NCBI RefSeq assembly: GCF_002014985.1
Contig: NZ_MUXU01000034.1
Span: forward strand, 1-64,000
Length of the DNA: 64,000 bases
Direction of reading: 5' to 3'
From: Moraxella caviae
Lineage (GTDB): Bacteria > Pseudomonadota > Gammaproteobacteria > Pseudomonadales > Moraxellaceae
In this document: piece after piece, positions 50,983 to 60,099 of the stretch
How the letters are laid out: every line of letters starts with the position of its first letter
How positions within the stretch are numbered: the stretch's first letter is position 1
Notes under the pieces: generated by a model
Told to the model about the DNA's origin: nothing
What the model saw: the letters and a program-made list of their open reading frames with translations, nothing else
Databases searched by the model: none
Program-made: the position numbers and the translations under genes

Positions 50983-51034
50983 ACCATAACGGTTTTATAG
51001 GCTCAAAACAGAATATTACACAAACGACAGATAA

Positions 51035-51064
51035 AAATAAAGGGCGATGACTCACCCTTTATTT
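51035..51064 (-). terminator. Intrinsic terminator after mqo
   Basis: AAATAAAGGG (51035-51044) pairs perfectly with CCCTTTATTT (51055-51064), followed by T-rich sequence on the minus strand (TTTTTATCTG). Confidence 0.78.
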
Positions 51065-51091
51065 TTGGTTTTAAACCTTCGCATTATCTCG

Positions 51092-52765
51092 CTAGGCTGC
51101 TGGTTTTAGCGCAGCTTCTTGCTCAGCGGTTTCTTGTGCTGCTTCTTGCTTGTTGGCAGGCTGTGCATTGGCAGCGCCATTTTTTGGTGTGTACACCAAA
51201 CCAAGCGTACGGCTGGTTTCGGTGCGCACACGGTCAAGCAATGCCGCATCTTTGCTCAAATCCTGACCAAATGATGGAATGATTTGCAAGATTTGCGCAT
51301 TCCATTTGCCAGCCACTTCTTCTGGGAAGGCTTTGTTCAAAAGCTCCAGCATCATGTTTGGCGATGTAGAAGCCCCCGGAGAAGCACCCAAAAGCGCACT
51401 CACTGAAGCGTCTTCAGAAACGAAAATTTCAGTACCAAATTGCAACTTGGCAGGCTCGTTTGGCAATTTTTTGATGATTTGCACACGCTGACCGCCTTGG
51501 TCTTCTGTCCAATCTTCCCACTTGGCATCTGGATAATATTTGCGCAGCTCAGCCAGCTTGTCTTCATCAGACAGCACCACTTGGCTCACCAAATATTTCA
51601 CCAAATCCAAGTTTTCCAAGCCCACTGCCGCCATTGGCAAGGCGTTGTCTTTGGTGGCAGAAGCCAACAAATCGGTTTGTGAGCCATTTTTCAAAAACTT
51701 ATTAGAATAAGTGGCAAATGGCCCAAACAGCACATATTTTTTACCGTTTACATAGCGAGTGTCAATGTGCGGCACGCTCATCGGCGGCGCACCAAGTTCA
51801 GCACGGCCGTACACTTTGGCGGTGTGCTGCTCTACGATTTCTGGCTTATCGGTAATCAAAAACAGCCCGCCCACAGGGAAGCCTGCGTAATATTTACTCT
51901 CTGGCAAGCCTGTCATTTGCAGCAGTTTAATCGCCGCACCGCCAGCACCGATGAACACACGCTTGGTTTTGGTGTGTGTTTCAATGCCATTACCAAGATT
52001 TTTCACGCTCACTGTCCAAGTGCCATCTTTGTTACGGCTGATGCCCGTTACTTCTGATTGCAAAGCCAGCTCAAAATTCGGCTGCTTGGTCAAATGCTCC
52101 ACCAGCTGCGTGGTGATTGCGCCATAGTTCATGTCCGTGCCAAGATCCATGCGTGTGGCAGCAACTTTTTGATTTGGATCACGGCCTTGCATGGTCAAAG
52201 GCGCCCACTTGGCAATCTCGCTTTGATCTTCGGTGTACACCATGTCGCTAAACAGCGGTGAAGTAATCATCGCAGCGTGGCGGCGTTTTAGAAAATCTAC
52301 GCTATCACCCCACACAAAAGCGATGTGCGGCACAGGATTGGTAAAACTTTTCGGATCGCCAAGCGCGCCAACTTTCACTTGATGCGACCAAAACTGCTTG
52401 GAAACTTCAAATTGCGATGCTGTGCGTTCGGCACGCTCAATGGCAATGCTGCCGTCTGGCTGCTCAGCAGTGTAGTTCATTTCCATAAAGCCTGAATGCC
52501 CCGTGCCTGCATTATGAAAGGCGAACGAGCTTTCTTGGGCAACTTTATCCAAGCGTTCGTACATTTGGATTTTCCAAGTCGGCTCAAGTTCCGCCAAATA
52601 AGTGCCAAGCGTTGCCGACATGATACCACCGCCAATCAGCACCATATCCACAGGCTCACCATCGGCTTGCACAGGTTTTGTGGCAACTGGACGATACAAA
52701 TAGGCAATCAGCACTGCCAAAATGATGGCAAGCAAAATGCCCAGCGTGATGAGAAATTTTTTCAT
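51092..52765 (-). CDS. mqo: Malate:quinone oxidoreductase
   Basis: FAD enzyme that oxidises malate to oxaloacetate and passes electrons to quinone at the inner membrane. 557 residues. It starts with a hydrophobic N-terminal segment ([20 protein letters not shown]), probably a membrane anchor or uncleaved signal, unlike many soluble-form Mqo proteins. The FAD-binding loop is [19 protein letters not shown], near residues 42-60. [56 protein letters not shown] and [17 protein letters not shown] are typical. A Gln/Glu/Ala-rich tail ends the protein. A TATAAT word lies about 160 bases upstream. Confidence 0.95.
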   Translation of the reverse strand: MKKFLITLGILLAIILAVLIAYLYRPVATKPVQADGEPVDMVLIGGGIMSATLGTYLAELEPTWKIQMYERLDKVAQESSFAFHNAGTGHSGFMEMNYTAEQPDGSIAIERAERTASQFEVSKQFWSHQVKVGALGDPKSFTNPVPHIAFVWGDSVDFLKRRHAAMITSPLFSDMVYTEDQSEIAKWAPLTMQGRDPNQKVAATRMDLGTDMNYGAITTQLVEHLTKQPNFELALQSEVTGISRNKDGTWTVSVKNLGNGIETHTKTKRVFIGAGGAAIKLLQMTGLPESKYYAGFPVGGLFLITDKPEIVEQHTAKVYGRAELGAPPMSVPHIDTRYVNGKKYVLFGPFATYSNKFLKNGSQTDLLASATKDNALPMAAVGLENLDLVKYLVSQVVLSDEDKLAELRKYYPDAKWEDWTEDQGGQRVQIIKKLPNEPAKLQFGTEIFVSEDASVSALLGASPGASTSPNMMLELLNKAFPEEVAGKWNAQILQIIPSFGQDLSKDAALLDRVRTETSRTLGLVYTPKNGAANAQPANKQEAAQETAEQEAALKPAA

Positions 52766-52923
52766 AAAAGTTACATTGATAAAATAATAAAAATAAAATC
52801 GGTGAAGTTTTACGCCAAACGGACAGCGCCGTGAATGACTTGCAAAACAAAAAGACTTGCTTTTCGTTTCGTGCTTGCCATGATGACACTCACCAAACCA
52901 AAACCAAGTCCTTTAGTGCGCCT

Positions 52924-52929
52924 ATTATA
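52924..52929 (-). promoter_or_regulatory. Candidate -10 box, mqo
   Basis: The minus strand reads TATAAT (52929 to 52924) in CTTTATAATAGG, upstream of mqo. No TG extension or good -35. Confidence 0.35.
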
Positions 52930-53078
52930 AAGCAAGTTTGCGCAATTATGCCGATTGTAACAATATCGTTACCAAAAGGCTACATTGACACAAATTCTCA
53001 CAATTTAATCATGTCTTTGCATGAATTTTAAATTAAATCCAGATTAAACAAAACTTAGATTAGATCGAGCAAAATAAA

Positions 53079-53103
53079 AAAACGCAAAGCTTGCAAGCGT
53101 TTT
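53079..53103 (-). terminator. Intrinsic terminator after the argJ-lipoprotein unit
   Basis: AAAACGC (53079-53085) pairs with GCGTTTT (53097-53103). On the minus strand the stem runs into GCGTTTTTTTATTTT. Confidence 0.65.
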
Positions 53104-53184
53104 GGGAAATTTGTCTTGCAAGCCAAGCCAGCGGTCATTATTTTTAATCGCTGTCTTTTTAATCGCTGTTTTTAATTATGGTTT

Positions 53185-53367
53185 TTAGTCGTCGTCTTTT
53201 TTGCTGTCGCCCGGAATGACCGCCTTGGCAACCGCTGCCGTGCCTTTTACCACGCCTTTGGTAGTTTTATAAGCGACTTTGGCAGGCACAGTTACCACTT
53301 TATGCACGCAGCCAGACAGCGCAGACGCCCCAAAAACAAGCGCCAAAATCAGCGTAAGATGTTTCAT
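53185..53367 (-). CDS. Small lipoprotein
   Basis: 60 residues from the ATG at 53367, which has GGGAG upstream. An in-frame start four codons earlier is less likely. The signal peptide is MKHLTLILALVFGASALSGC with lipobox LSGC, so it is probably anchored in a membrane. The mature part is short, Val/Lys-rich and amphipathic (VVTVPAKVAYKTTKGVVKG), ending in an acidic GDSKKDDD tail. Similar tiny lipoproteins are common in this family of bacteria; function unknown. It starts about 30 bases after argJ and is probably co-transcribed with it. Confidence 0.8.
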   Translation of the reverse strand: MKHLTLILALVFGASALSGCVHKVVTVPAKVAYKTTKGVVKGTAAVAKAVIPGDSKKDDD

Positions 53368-53396
53368 AATAACTCCCATTTAATTAACATTATTCA

Positions 53397-54608
53397 TCAA
53401 GACCGATAATCTGCGTTGATCTTGACGTACTCATAAGACAAATCGCAAGTATAAACCGTATCGCTGGCTTGCCCTTGCCCCAAATCAATATGCACCGTGA
53501 TTTCGTCTTTTTTCATCACTTGTGCGCCGCGCTCTTCGGTATAACCGTCCGCAAGTCCGCCCGCTTGGCAAATCTGCACTTCATCAAGCGACACATTGAC
53601 GGTGGATTGCGCCATTTCCACGCCAGCATAGCCCACCGCCGCCAAAATGCGCCCCCAGTTTGGGTCGGACGCAAAAAATGCCGTTTTGACAAGTGGTGAG
53701 TGCGCCACGGCATAGGCAACTTTAGCGCAGTCGTCTGTGGTTTTACCGCCTGTTACTTTTACGGTGATGAATTTGCTCGCCCCTTCGCCATCACGCACAA
53801 TCAGCTGGGCGATTTTTAGCATGACTTCTTTGATGGCGTCATACACCGCCGCAAAATGCGGATGCTCGCGTGTCAGCGTATCACCCACTTTGCCAGTAGC
53901 GATGAGCGTGCAGCAGTCGTTGGTGGACGTATCGCCATCTACGGTGATGCGGTTGAAGGTTTGGTTGGTGATGTCAGCTAGGATTTCTTGCAGCAGCGTT
54001 TTTTCAATTTTCGCATCTGTCGCCACAAAGCCAAGCATCGTCGCCATATTTGGGCGAATCATGCCTGCGCCTTTAGAAATGCCTGTTACCGTATAAGCCG
54101 TGCCATCTTGCACCACTTGCACGCTGTGGCCTTTTGGCGTGGTGTCGGTGGTCATGATGCTGTGCGCTGCCGCCAGCCAGTTATCTGCTTGCAAATTAGC
54201 AAGTGCGTCATCAAGCCCTGCGATGATACGCTCGCTTGGCAAAGTCTCGCCAATCACACCTGTAGAATACGGCAAAATTTCGCTGGCGTTCGCACCTGTT
54301 TTTTGTGCCAACGCCTGACAAGTGGCATACGCTCTGTCTTTGCCGTCTTGACCTGTGGCGGCGTTGGCGTTGCCTGTGTTAATCAGCAAATAGCGTGGCG
54401 CACTTTGGGCAATGAACTCTCGCACCAGCTGCACAGGCGCGGCGGCAAACTGGTTTTGGGTCGTAACCACAGCAGTACTCGCCCCTTCGTCAATGGCAAA
54501 GACGGTCAAATCTTTGCGGTTTTGATAGCGCACGCAGGCTTCGGTAATGCCAATTTTCACGCCAGCGATGGGCAAAAGCGGCACTAAGTTTACGTTTCCA
54601 ACAGGCAT
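53397..54608 (-). CDS. argJ: Bifunctional glutamate N-acetyltransferase/ornithine acetyltransferase
   Basis: Transfers acetyl groups in the cyclic arginine pathway and recycles acetyl-ornithine. 403 residues. Self-cleavage is expected before Thr190 in AGMIRPNMATMLGF, separating alpha and beta chains, and Thr190 becomes the nucleophile. The oxyanion-hole pair is in STGVIG (Thr116, Gly117). The N-terminal AGVKIGITEACVRYQNRKDL and LLINTGNANAATG segments are also typical. The beta chain keeps VDGDTSTNDCC and DPNWGRILAAVGYAG. Whether it can also make acetylglutamate from acetyl-CoA cannot be read from sequence. argF is 24 kb away. Confidence 0.95.
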   Translation of the reverse strand: MPVGNVNLVPLLPIAGVKIGITEACVRYQNRKDLTVFAIDEGASTAVVTTQNQFAAAPVQLVREFIAQSAPRYLLINTGNANAATGQDGKDRAYATCQALAQKTGANASEILPYSTGVIGETLPSERIIAGLDDALANLQADNWLAAAHSIMTTDTTPKGHSVQVVQDGTAYTVTGISKGAGMIRPNMATMLGFVATDAKIEKTLLQEILADITNQTFNRITVDGDTSTNDCCTLIATGKVGDTLTREHPHFAAVYDAIKEVMLKIAQLIVRDGEGASKFITVKVTGGKTTDDCAKVAYAVAHSPLVKTAFFASDPNWGRILAAVGYAGVEMAQSTVNVSLDEVQICQAGGLADGYTEERGAQVMKKDEITVHIDLGQGQASDTVYTCDLSYEYVKINADYRS

Positions 54609-54690
54609 TTTTCACTCCTTTTTTATCAATCATCAGCTAAGCTATAAATAAATGGCTTAAGAAATGGCATTCAAACGGTACGCTGTTTAA

Positions 54691-54776
54691 AAACCGTTCG
54701 CAGAAACCGTTCGTGGCAAATACTCTAAAACCGTTCGCGGTGAGTTTGTCAAACCGTGAACACTTGGTAAACCCAA
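54691..54776 (+). repeat. 24-bp repeat locus, about 3.5 units
   Basis: Units of exactly 24 bases at 54705, 54729 and 54753 (AACCGTTCGTGGCAAATACT, AACCGTTCGCGGTGAGTTTG, and a diverged third), preceded by a partial unit. They match the array at 50839 in phase and orientation. The locus lies in the 176-base gap between xthA and argJ. Confidence 0.75.
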
Positions 54777-54784
54777 AACCAAAA

Positions 54785-55603
54785 TCACGCCTTCAAATCA
54801 AAACTTGCCCAAATCGGTGCGTGGTCAGACGGCTTTTCCATACTACGAATGTCATAATTTACGCCAGCTGAGCGCACATTTTTTGCCAAATCTGGCGTGC
54901 ATAAAATGTGGTCAATTCTAAGCCCACGCTTTGGTGAATCTTCAAAACCACGCGAACGATAATCAAACCAGCTTAGCGTATCGCCTTGTGGGTGCAAGGC
55001 ACGATAAGTGTCCAAAAGTTCGGTGTCAAGCAGCGTCTGATACCACTCACGCTCTTCTGGCAAAAACGAGCAAGTCCCCTTGGCAAGCCAGCGCTTGGCA
55101 TTGACATCGCCAATCCCCACGTCCAAATCATTAGGCGCAATATTCATATCGCCCATCAGCACAAGGCTGCGATTTTCAGCTTTGAGCTTTAAAATATAAG
55201 CCGTCAAATCAGCATAATACTTCGCCTTGGCGGGAAATTTGGTCTCGTGGCTGCGGTTTTCGCCTTGTGGAAAATAGCCGTTTAGCACGTCAATTTCTTG
55301 TCCGTCCAACTCATAGCGCGCATGGATAAAGCGTCTTTGTGCGTCTTCGTCATCATCAGGAAAACCCTTTTGCACAAAAATCGGCGCAGTCAATGACAGC
55401 AACGCCACACCATAATGCGACTTTTGCCCAAAAAATTCCACATGATAGCCAAGCTCTTCTACCATCTGCAAAGGAAAGGCTTCGTCATGCACTTTGGTTT
55501 CTTGTAAGCCCATCACATTAGGTGCGATGATGTCTTTGACGGCTTGGAGTTGGTGTGGACGAGCGCGTAGCCCATTGATGTTAAAGCTGACAAACGTAGT
55601 CAT
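54785..55603 (-). CDS. xthA: Exodeoxyribonuclease III
   Basis: AP endonuclease and 3' exonuclease of base-excision repair. 272 residues from the ATG at 55603 ([16 protein letters not shown]), which fits the family start; a longer in-frame start exists at 55627. Metal and catalytic residues are in place: NINGLRAR (Asn), LQETKVHD (Glu), [13 protein letters not shown] (Asp/Asn), and [14 protein letters not shown] (Asp/His). [22 protein letters not shown] and [15 protein letters not shown] resemble E. coli XthA throughout. Divergent from ybgC. A TGcTACAAT promoter word lies about 60 bases upstream. Confidence 0.95.
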   Translation of the reverse strand: MTTFVSFNINGLRARPHQLQAVKDIIAPNVMGLQETKVHDEAFPLQMVEELGYHVEFFGQKSHYGVALLSLTAPIFVQKGFPDDDEDAQRRFIHARYELDGQEIDVLNGYFPQGENRSHETKFPAKAKYYADLTAYILKLKAENRSLVLMGDMNIAPNDLDVGIGDVNAKRWLAKGTCSFLPEEREWYQTLLDTELLDTYRALHPQGDTLSWFDYRSRGFEDSPKRGLRIDHILCTPDLAKNVRSAGVNYDIRSMEKPSDHAPIWASFDLKA

Positions 55604-55660
55604 AATTTTTCCAAAGGTATTTTGCAAATTAAATAGGAATAAAGATTGATAAAACCGCCT

Positions 55661-55669
55661 ATTGTAGCA
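55661..55669 (-). promoter_or_regulatory. Extended -10 promoter, xthA
   Basis: The minus strand reads TGcTACAAT (55669 to 55661), about 60 bases upstream of the xthA ATG. Confidence 0.5.
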
Positions 55670-55752
55670 AATTTTACGCCAGCTTAGGGAATTTTACCGT
55701 CTTTTTTGGCAAATTTTTTGACAAATTTATTGCCAAATTGCACCTGATTTTT

Positions 55753-55761
55753 TGCTACAAT
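55753..55761 (+). promoter_or_regulatory. Extended -10 promoter, ybgC-like gene
   Basis: The sequence reads TGcTACAAT, the same word as on the opposite strand for xthA, about 40 bases upstream of the ATG at 55801. Confidence 0.52.
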
Positions 55762-55800
55762 AACCCAAGCGCACAAATTAAGCAATTTAGGGGAAATCTT

Positions 55801-56238
55801 ATGTCAATTTTTAGCACACGTTATAAAGTTTATATCAACCACACGGACGCAGGCGGTATCGTCTATCACGCCAATCATCTCACCTTTTTTGAAAATTGCC
55901 GCCGTGATTGGCTGACGTCTTTAGGTTTTGATGGCTACTTTTTTGACGATGACGGTACGGCGGCGCATGGCGGACGTGTGCATTTTGTGGTCAGTCATGC
56001 CGATTTGTCGTACAAATTGCCGCTGCTGGTAGACGATTTGCTCGTGGTGAGCATTGAAAACATGGTGAAAAAATCAGCAAGTTTGATTTTAACGCAGCAC
56101 ATTTATCAAAACGAAGCCGATTATCACGCTGGCAAGGTCGCAAGCGTGGGTGTGATTACGCTGGCTTGCGTGTGCAATACACCAACTGGCATTCGTCCAC
56201 AGCGACTGCCTGCTGCGTTTTTAAAGGCTGTTGAGTAA
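55801..56238 (+). CDS. ybgC: Acyl-CoA thioesterase, YbgC-like hotdog
   Basis: A hotdog-fold thioesterase of 145 residues, hydrolysing acyl-CoA in the cytoplasm. The ATG at 55801 has AGGGG upstream and gives the family start (MSIFSTRYKVYINHTDAGGI). The catalytic Asp is in HTDAGGIVYHANHLTFFE, the hallmark of the 4-hydroxybenzoyl-CoA thioesterase/YbgC group. ADLSYKLPLLVDDLLVV and the C-terminal RPQRLPAAF are also typical. In many bacteria ybgC precedes tolQRAB, but here the next gene is an ABC ATPase (fetA), so the usual tol-pal context is absent. A 24-bp repeat locus follows the stop. Confidence 0.9.
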   Translation: MSIFSTRYKVYINHTDAGGIVYHANHLTFFENCRRDWLTSLGFDGYFFDDDGTAAHGGRVHFVVSHADLSYKLPLLVDDLLVVSIENMVKKSASLILTQHIYQNEADYHAGKVASVGVITLACVCNTPTGIRPQRLPAAFLKAVE

Positions 56239-56300
56239 CGTTTTTGTGGTGGGTTTGTCAAAATTGTTCGTGATGAGCTTGTTAAACCTGACGGCTTGGC
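56238..56300 (+). repeat. 24-bp repeat locus, two units and a partial
   Basis: Two units (56238-56261, ACGTTTTTGTGGTGGGTTTG; 56262-56285, AATTGTTCGTGATGAGCTTG) and a partial third. Register and orientation agree with the loci at 50.8 and 54.7 kb. The first base overlaps the ybgC stop codon. Confidence 0.65.
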
Positions 56301-56422
56301 AGGCGCACGACAAAAACCACATCGCCATATTTTTTTTAAAACAATCAAATTTTTAAAACAACCCAAATTTTTAAATTCAAACATCACATTTATCGCAAAT
56401 TTTAAGCAATCAGGGTATCATC

Positions 56423-57136
56423 ATGCGTGATCGGCAGGCAGACAAAGCACGCCTTCATCAATTTAACCACTTAACTTTCAATAACTTACGCTTCACCGCA
56501 GACGAAAAACTGCTGTTAAAAGGCGTGTCTGGCAAACTTTTGGCGAATGATAAAATCGCACTCACAGGACGCTCTGGTTCTGGCAAGTCGCTGCTGCTGT
56601 CAGCTTTGGCGGATTTGTTGGCACTTGATAGCGGGCAAATTTCTTATAACGACACACCAATCGAGCAAATTATGCCAGCGAAGTACCGTGCGCAAGTGGC
56701 ACTGCTCACCCAAAGCCCTGCGATGATTGATGGCACGGTTTTGGATAATTTGGCGCTGCCTTTTACCTTTCGCCATCATAAGGCACGCACACTGAATATG
56801 GATTGGCATAAGGATAAACTTGCAGGTTTTGGCAAGTCGCCAGAATTTTTGCACACGTCTGCCGATACGCTGTCAGGCGGCGAAAAGCAAATCGTCAATT
56901 TTTTACGCACATTACAGCTTAACCCCAGCGTTTTACTGCTGGACGAACCGACAGCCGCACTTGACCCACAAACACGAGAAGTTTTAACGCAAATGGTGCT
57001 GGACTGGCACACCCAAAATGCGGACAAAGGCGCAGCGTTCATTTGGATTACGCATACGCCTGAGCAAATTGGACGCCTAAACGAACAAGAATGGGTGATG
57101 GCAGATGGGCAAATGACGAAGGGAGATGGCGCATGA
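56423..57136 (+). CDS. fetA: ABC exporter ATP-binding protein, FetA/YbbL-like
   Basis: ATPase of the FetAB system, which E. coli data link to iron homeostasis and peroxide resistance. 237 residues. Walker A is GRSGSGKS near residue 50, the Q-loop is in ALLTQSPAMI, the ABC signature is LSGGEKQ, Walker B is VLLLDEPTAALD, and the switch His is in IWITHTPEQ. The gene overlaps fetB by ATGA at the stop, so the two are translationally coupled. The start ATG is in ATCATCATGCGTG; upstream is not strongly purine-rich. Small soluble subunit, expected on the cytoplasmic side of FetB. Confidence 0.93.
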   Translation: MRDRQADKARLHQFNHLTFNNLRFTADEKLLLKGVSGKLLANDKIALTGRSGSGKSLLLSALADLLALDSGQISYNDTPIEQIMPAKYRAQVALLTQSPAMIDGTVLDNLALPFTFRHHKARTLNMDWHKDKLAGFGKSPEFLHTSADTLSGGEKQIVNFLRTLQLNPSVLLLDEPTAALDPQTREVLTQMVLDWHTQNADKGAAFIWITHTPEQIGRLNEQEWVMADGQMTKGDGA

Positions 57137-57918
57137 TGTTATCGTTTTTAGATGTGCTTTTGGCGAGCTTGCTGCTTGTCATCACCATTGTGATTTCGGT
57201 AAAATTAAGACTTGGGCTTGCCAAGACGCTCATCATTGCAGGCGTGCGCACCATCGTTCAGTTAAGTTTAATTGGCTTGATTTTGGCGTGGGTGTTCGCC
57301 AGAGAAAGCGCTTGGCAAGTGCTGACAATTTTATCCATCATGACGCTGATTGCCGCTTTTGCCGCCAAGCACCGCGTTAAAAGACCTTATCATGGCTTGT
57401 TATTTGACACCATCGCATCTTTGTCGGTGGCGACAGGCGTGATTACGCTGCTTGCCATGACGCTGATTTTAAAAATCACGCCTTGGTATCGTCCGCAGTA
57501 CATCATTCCTATTTTGGGCTTGATTTTAGGCAATTCTTTGACGGCAATTTCACTCACCACCAATAACCTTATCAACGACATTCACGACAAAAAATCGTTC
57601 GTCATCGCTAAGTTGTCGCTGTCCGCCACGCCTTTTGAAGCCACGCACGCCTTCATCAAAAACGCCATCGTCAATGGCATGATGCCCACCGTCAATTCTA
57701 TGATGGTCGTGGGCTTGGTGAGCTTGCCGGGCATGATGACCGGTCAAATTTTGGCAGGTGCTGACCCCACGCAGGCGGTGCGCTATCAGATTGTTACCAT
57801 GTTTTTTATTTGTGCTGGCAGTACGCTGGCTTCCACGCTTGCAGCTCTTTTGGTGGTAAAACGCTTTTTCAACGCACGCGGACAGCTTGTCATTCCTGAA
57901 ATTAAGCATAAGCACTAG
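57133..57918 (+). CDS. fetB: ABC exporter permease, FetB/YbbM-like
   Basis: Membrane partner of FetA (UPF0014 family), 261 residues from ATG 57133. GGGAG lies 7 bases upstream and the start overlaps the fetA stop (ATGATG). An in-frame ATG at 57091 lies inside fetA and is unlikely. Several hydrophobic helices (LSFLDVLLASLLLVITIVIS, IIAGVRTIVQLSLIGLIL, VLTILSIMTLIAAFAAKH) and the conserved block ATPFEATHAFIKNAIVNGMMPTVNSM are typical. Substrate in this organism is inferred to be iron from the family only. A clear terminator follows. Confidence 0.92.
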   Translation: MMLSFLDVLLASLLLVITIVISVKLRLGLAKTLIIAGVRTIVQLSLIGLILAWVFARESAWQVLTILSIMTLIAAFAAKHRVKRPYHGLLFDTIASLSVATGVITLLAMTLILKITPWYRPQYIIPILGLILGNSLTAISLTTNNLINDIHDKKSFVIAKLSLSATPFEATHAFIKNAIVNGMMPTVNSMMVVGLVSLPGMMTGQILAGADPTQAVRYQIVTMFFICAGSTLASTLAALLVVKRFFNARGQLVIPEIKHKH

Positions 57919-57959
57919 CGCAACTTTACTAACCAAATTTTAATGCTTAAACAAATTCA

Positions 57960-57986
57960 AAAAGCCGCATCATCAGCGGCTTTTAT
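57960..57986 (+). terminator. Intrinsic terminator after fetB
   Basis: AAAAGCCGC (57960-57968) pairs with GCGGCTTTT (57976-57984), followed by ATTTTGG. Confidence 0.82.
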
Positions 57987-58025
57987 TTTGGTAAAGATTA
58001 CAAAAGTAAAGTTGCAAAGCAAGAA

Positions 58026-58880
58026 TCACAAAAATTTTGTAATCACACGCAGCGGCAGATATTTCATGCCAAGACCAATCGGCAGCCACGGCCACGCAGG
58101 CACATAGGCTTCATCAACTTTCGCTTCAATTGCCTTGACAATCACGTCCGCACCTTCATCTTCTTCCACTTCAAACGGCAGATATTTTGCGCCAATGTTC
58201 AAATCGGTGCGCACATAGCCCGGAAAAATCGTGGACACATGAATCGGCAGTTTTTCGGTGATGGTATCGGCACGAATCCCTTCGGCAAGTGCGGCAATGC
58301 CTGCTTTGGCGGCGGCATAGGTCGTTAAGTGGCGTGGTAAACCGCGCACCGCTGACATACTAGAAATCACCACCAAATGACCGCTGTTTTGGCGGCGGAA
58401 AATCTGCATGGCGGCTTCACATTGCGCCAAAGCAGCGATAAAATTGGTCTCGGCAGTGGCACGATTGATGTTAAAACGCCCATGCCCAATCACACGGCTG
58501 TCGCCCACGCCCGCATTGACAATCACCTTATCCAAGCCGCCGCACTCTTCGGCAAAGGCTTCAAACACGGTGAACACGTCATCATGCACGGTTACGTCCA
58601 GTGCTTTGGTGTGTACACGCACGCCAAATTCTCGCTCAAGCTCGGCTTTTAAAGCATCCAATCGCTCCAAGCGTCTGGCGCAAATCGCCAAATCATAGCC
58701 CAAAAACGCAAATTTGCGCGCCATTGCCGCCCCAAGTCCAGAGCTTGCACCTGTGATGAGTACGGTTTTACCATCGCCAATACCACGAATTTTATTTAAG
58801 TCTTTGATTTTATTAAATTGATTGGCGATTTTGCGTCCAAATTTATCAACTTTTGCAAACGCTTCTTCTAGTTTTTTCAT
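58026..58880 (-). CDS. Short-chain dehydrogenase/reductase
   Basis: NAD(P)-dependent classical SDR of 284 residues. The cofactor loop is TGASSGLG at 43-50, NAG at 122-124, catalytic Ser in VVISSMS (173-174) and YAAAK at 188-192. An N-terminal segment of about 35 residues (KKLEEAFAKVDKFGRK) is amphipathic. The C-terminal region is hydrophobic with Trp/Pro (VPAWPWLPIGLGMKYLPLRV), which may hold the protein at the membrane. The substrate is unknown. It lies 76 bases downstream of the sohB-like gene in the same direction and could share its transcript. Confidence 0.88.
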   Translation of the reverse strand: MKKLEEAFAKVDKFGRKIANQFNKIKDLNKIRGIGDGKTVLITGASSGLGAAMARKFAFLGYDLAICARRLERLDALKAELEREFGVRVHTKALDVTVHDDVFTVFEAFAEECGGLDKVIVNAGVGDSRVIGHGRFNINRATAETNFIAALAQCEAAMQIFRRQNSGHLVVISSMSAVRGLPRHLTTYAAAKAGIAALAEGIRADTITEKLPIHVSTIFPGYVRTDLNIGAKYLPFEVEEDEGADVIVKAIEAKVDEAYVPAWPWLPIGLGMKYLPLRVITKFL

Positions 58881-58956
58881 AGAGTTTTGTCAGTTTGTGA
58901 TGATTGTTATTTAAAATTACAACTTCGTGCGGTTTATGTCGCTATCTTAAGGACGC

Positions 58957-59928
58957 TTAAGGACGGCTTAATTTTGCCAGCAAATCAGGCACCGCACTGA
59001 CAGCTTGCTCAAATGCGCCCTTGATGTTGGTGTGCAATTGCTCCGCCAAGCCAAGTTTTTCGGCAAGTGTAGGTTTGCTGCGTGATTGCAATAAAAATAC
59101 ATTGCACTTATCAAGCAAAGACACCAAATACGCATCAGACGTGCCAATTTCATCAATCAAGCCCAACGCCAAAGCGTCCGTGCCAAACCAAAACTCGCCA
59201 GTCGCCACTTTTGCCACGTCCAGTTTTGGGCGGTGCTTGGCAACAAATTCTTGGAATAGCACATGAATGCGCTCAAGGTCGGCTTGGTATTTGGCGCGGT
59301 CGTCATCGCTGTTTTCGCCAAACAAGGTTACGGTGCGCTTATATTCGCCTGCGGTGAAAAGCTCATAATCAATGTCGTGTTTTTGTAGCAATTTGTGGAA
59401 ATTTGGCAGCTGCGACACCACGCCAATGGAGCCAATCACGCCAAAATCACTGGCAATGATACGATCGGCAGTACACGCCATCATATAGCCACCGCTGGCT
59501 GCGATTTTATCCACGCACACCGTCAAAGTCAGTCCTGCCGTCTTTAAGCGTGCAAGCTGCGCCGCCGCCAAGCCGTACGCATTGACTTGACCGCCACCAC
59601 TTTCTAGGCGCACCACCACTTCATCGCCTGCTTTGGCGGTGCTTATAATGGTGCTGATTTCATCACGCAAATGATTAACAGCGCTTGCTTTGATGTCGCC
59701 TTCAAAATCCAGTACAAACACGCTGCGTGCGTCTTTGTCCAGCGTGCTGTCGTCTTGGTCTTTTTCTTTTAATTCTTTGCGTTTGGCGCACAGCTTGGCG
59801 AGTAAAGATTTACCTTTTTCGTCTTTGGCATTAAAGGCTTTTTCTAGGTGTTCTTTACGTTCTTTTTGGACGCGGTTTAGGTGAATGATTTGTAATTCAA
59901 CAGGCTTTTTAGCAGAATGAAACAGCAT
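58957..59928 (-). CDS. sohB: S49-family peptidase, SohB-like, without membrane anchor
   Basis: Signal-peptide-peptidase-type serine protease. 323 residues from the ATG at 59928, supported by AGGA upstream. In E. coli, SohB starts with a transmembrane helix, but none is visible here, even in the longer frame from 59976 (MTVIFKSFVKVFLGKF). The rest matches SohB: the charged N-terminal region, VFVLDFEGDIKASAVNHLRD, RLESGGGQVNAYGLAAAQL, the nucleophile in DKIAASGGYMMACTAD, the Lys in GEYKRTVTLFGEN, and GLIDEIGTSD. The Ser/Lys dyad is intact. It is probably cytoplasmic or peripheral. Confidence 0.9.
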   Translation of the reverse strand: MLFHSAKKPVELQIIHLNRVQKERKEHLEKAFNAKDEKGKSLLAKLCAKRKELKEKDQDDSTLDKDARSVFVLDFEGDIKASAVNHLRDEISTIISTAKAGDEVVVRLESGGGQVNAYGLAAAQLARLKTAGLTLTVCVDKIAASGGYMMACTADRIIASDFGVIGSIGVVSQLPNFHKLLQKHDIDYELFTAGEYKRTVTLFGENSDDDRAKYQADLERIHVLFQEFVAKHRPKLDVAKVATGEFWFGTDALALGLIDEIGTSDAYLVSLLDKCNVFLLQSRSKPTLAEKLGLAEQLHTNIKGAFEQAVSAVPDLLAKLSRP

Positions 59929-60099
59929 GAATTTTCCTAAAAATACTTTTACAAATGACTTAAAAATAACCGTCAAAAACCAATTTACAAAATGGCTGAA
60001 ATGGTTTTGAAAAACAGCTTTTAAAAAATGGTTTCAAGCGATTTAAAACTTAGCTGCATGGCGCAATCATCACGCCAAAGCCAGTTTTTATCGTAAAAC

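Larger units (their letters stand above)
50776..51091. other. Intergenic region before mqo stop
   Basis: 316 bases, almost entirely the 24-bp repeat array (50839-50982) and the mqo terminator (51035-51064). No gene. Confidence 0.7.
52766..53184. other. Intergenic region mqo/small lipoprotein
   Basis: 419 bases. Contains the likely mqo promoter, AT-rich sequence, and the terminator of the small lipoprotein gene. I see no supported gene. Confidence 0.55.
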
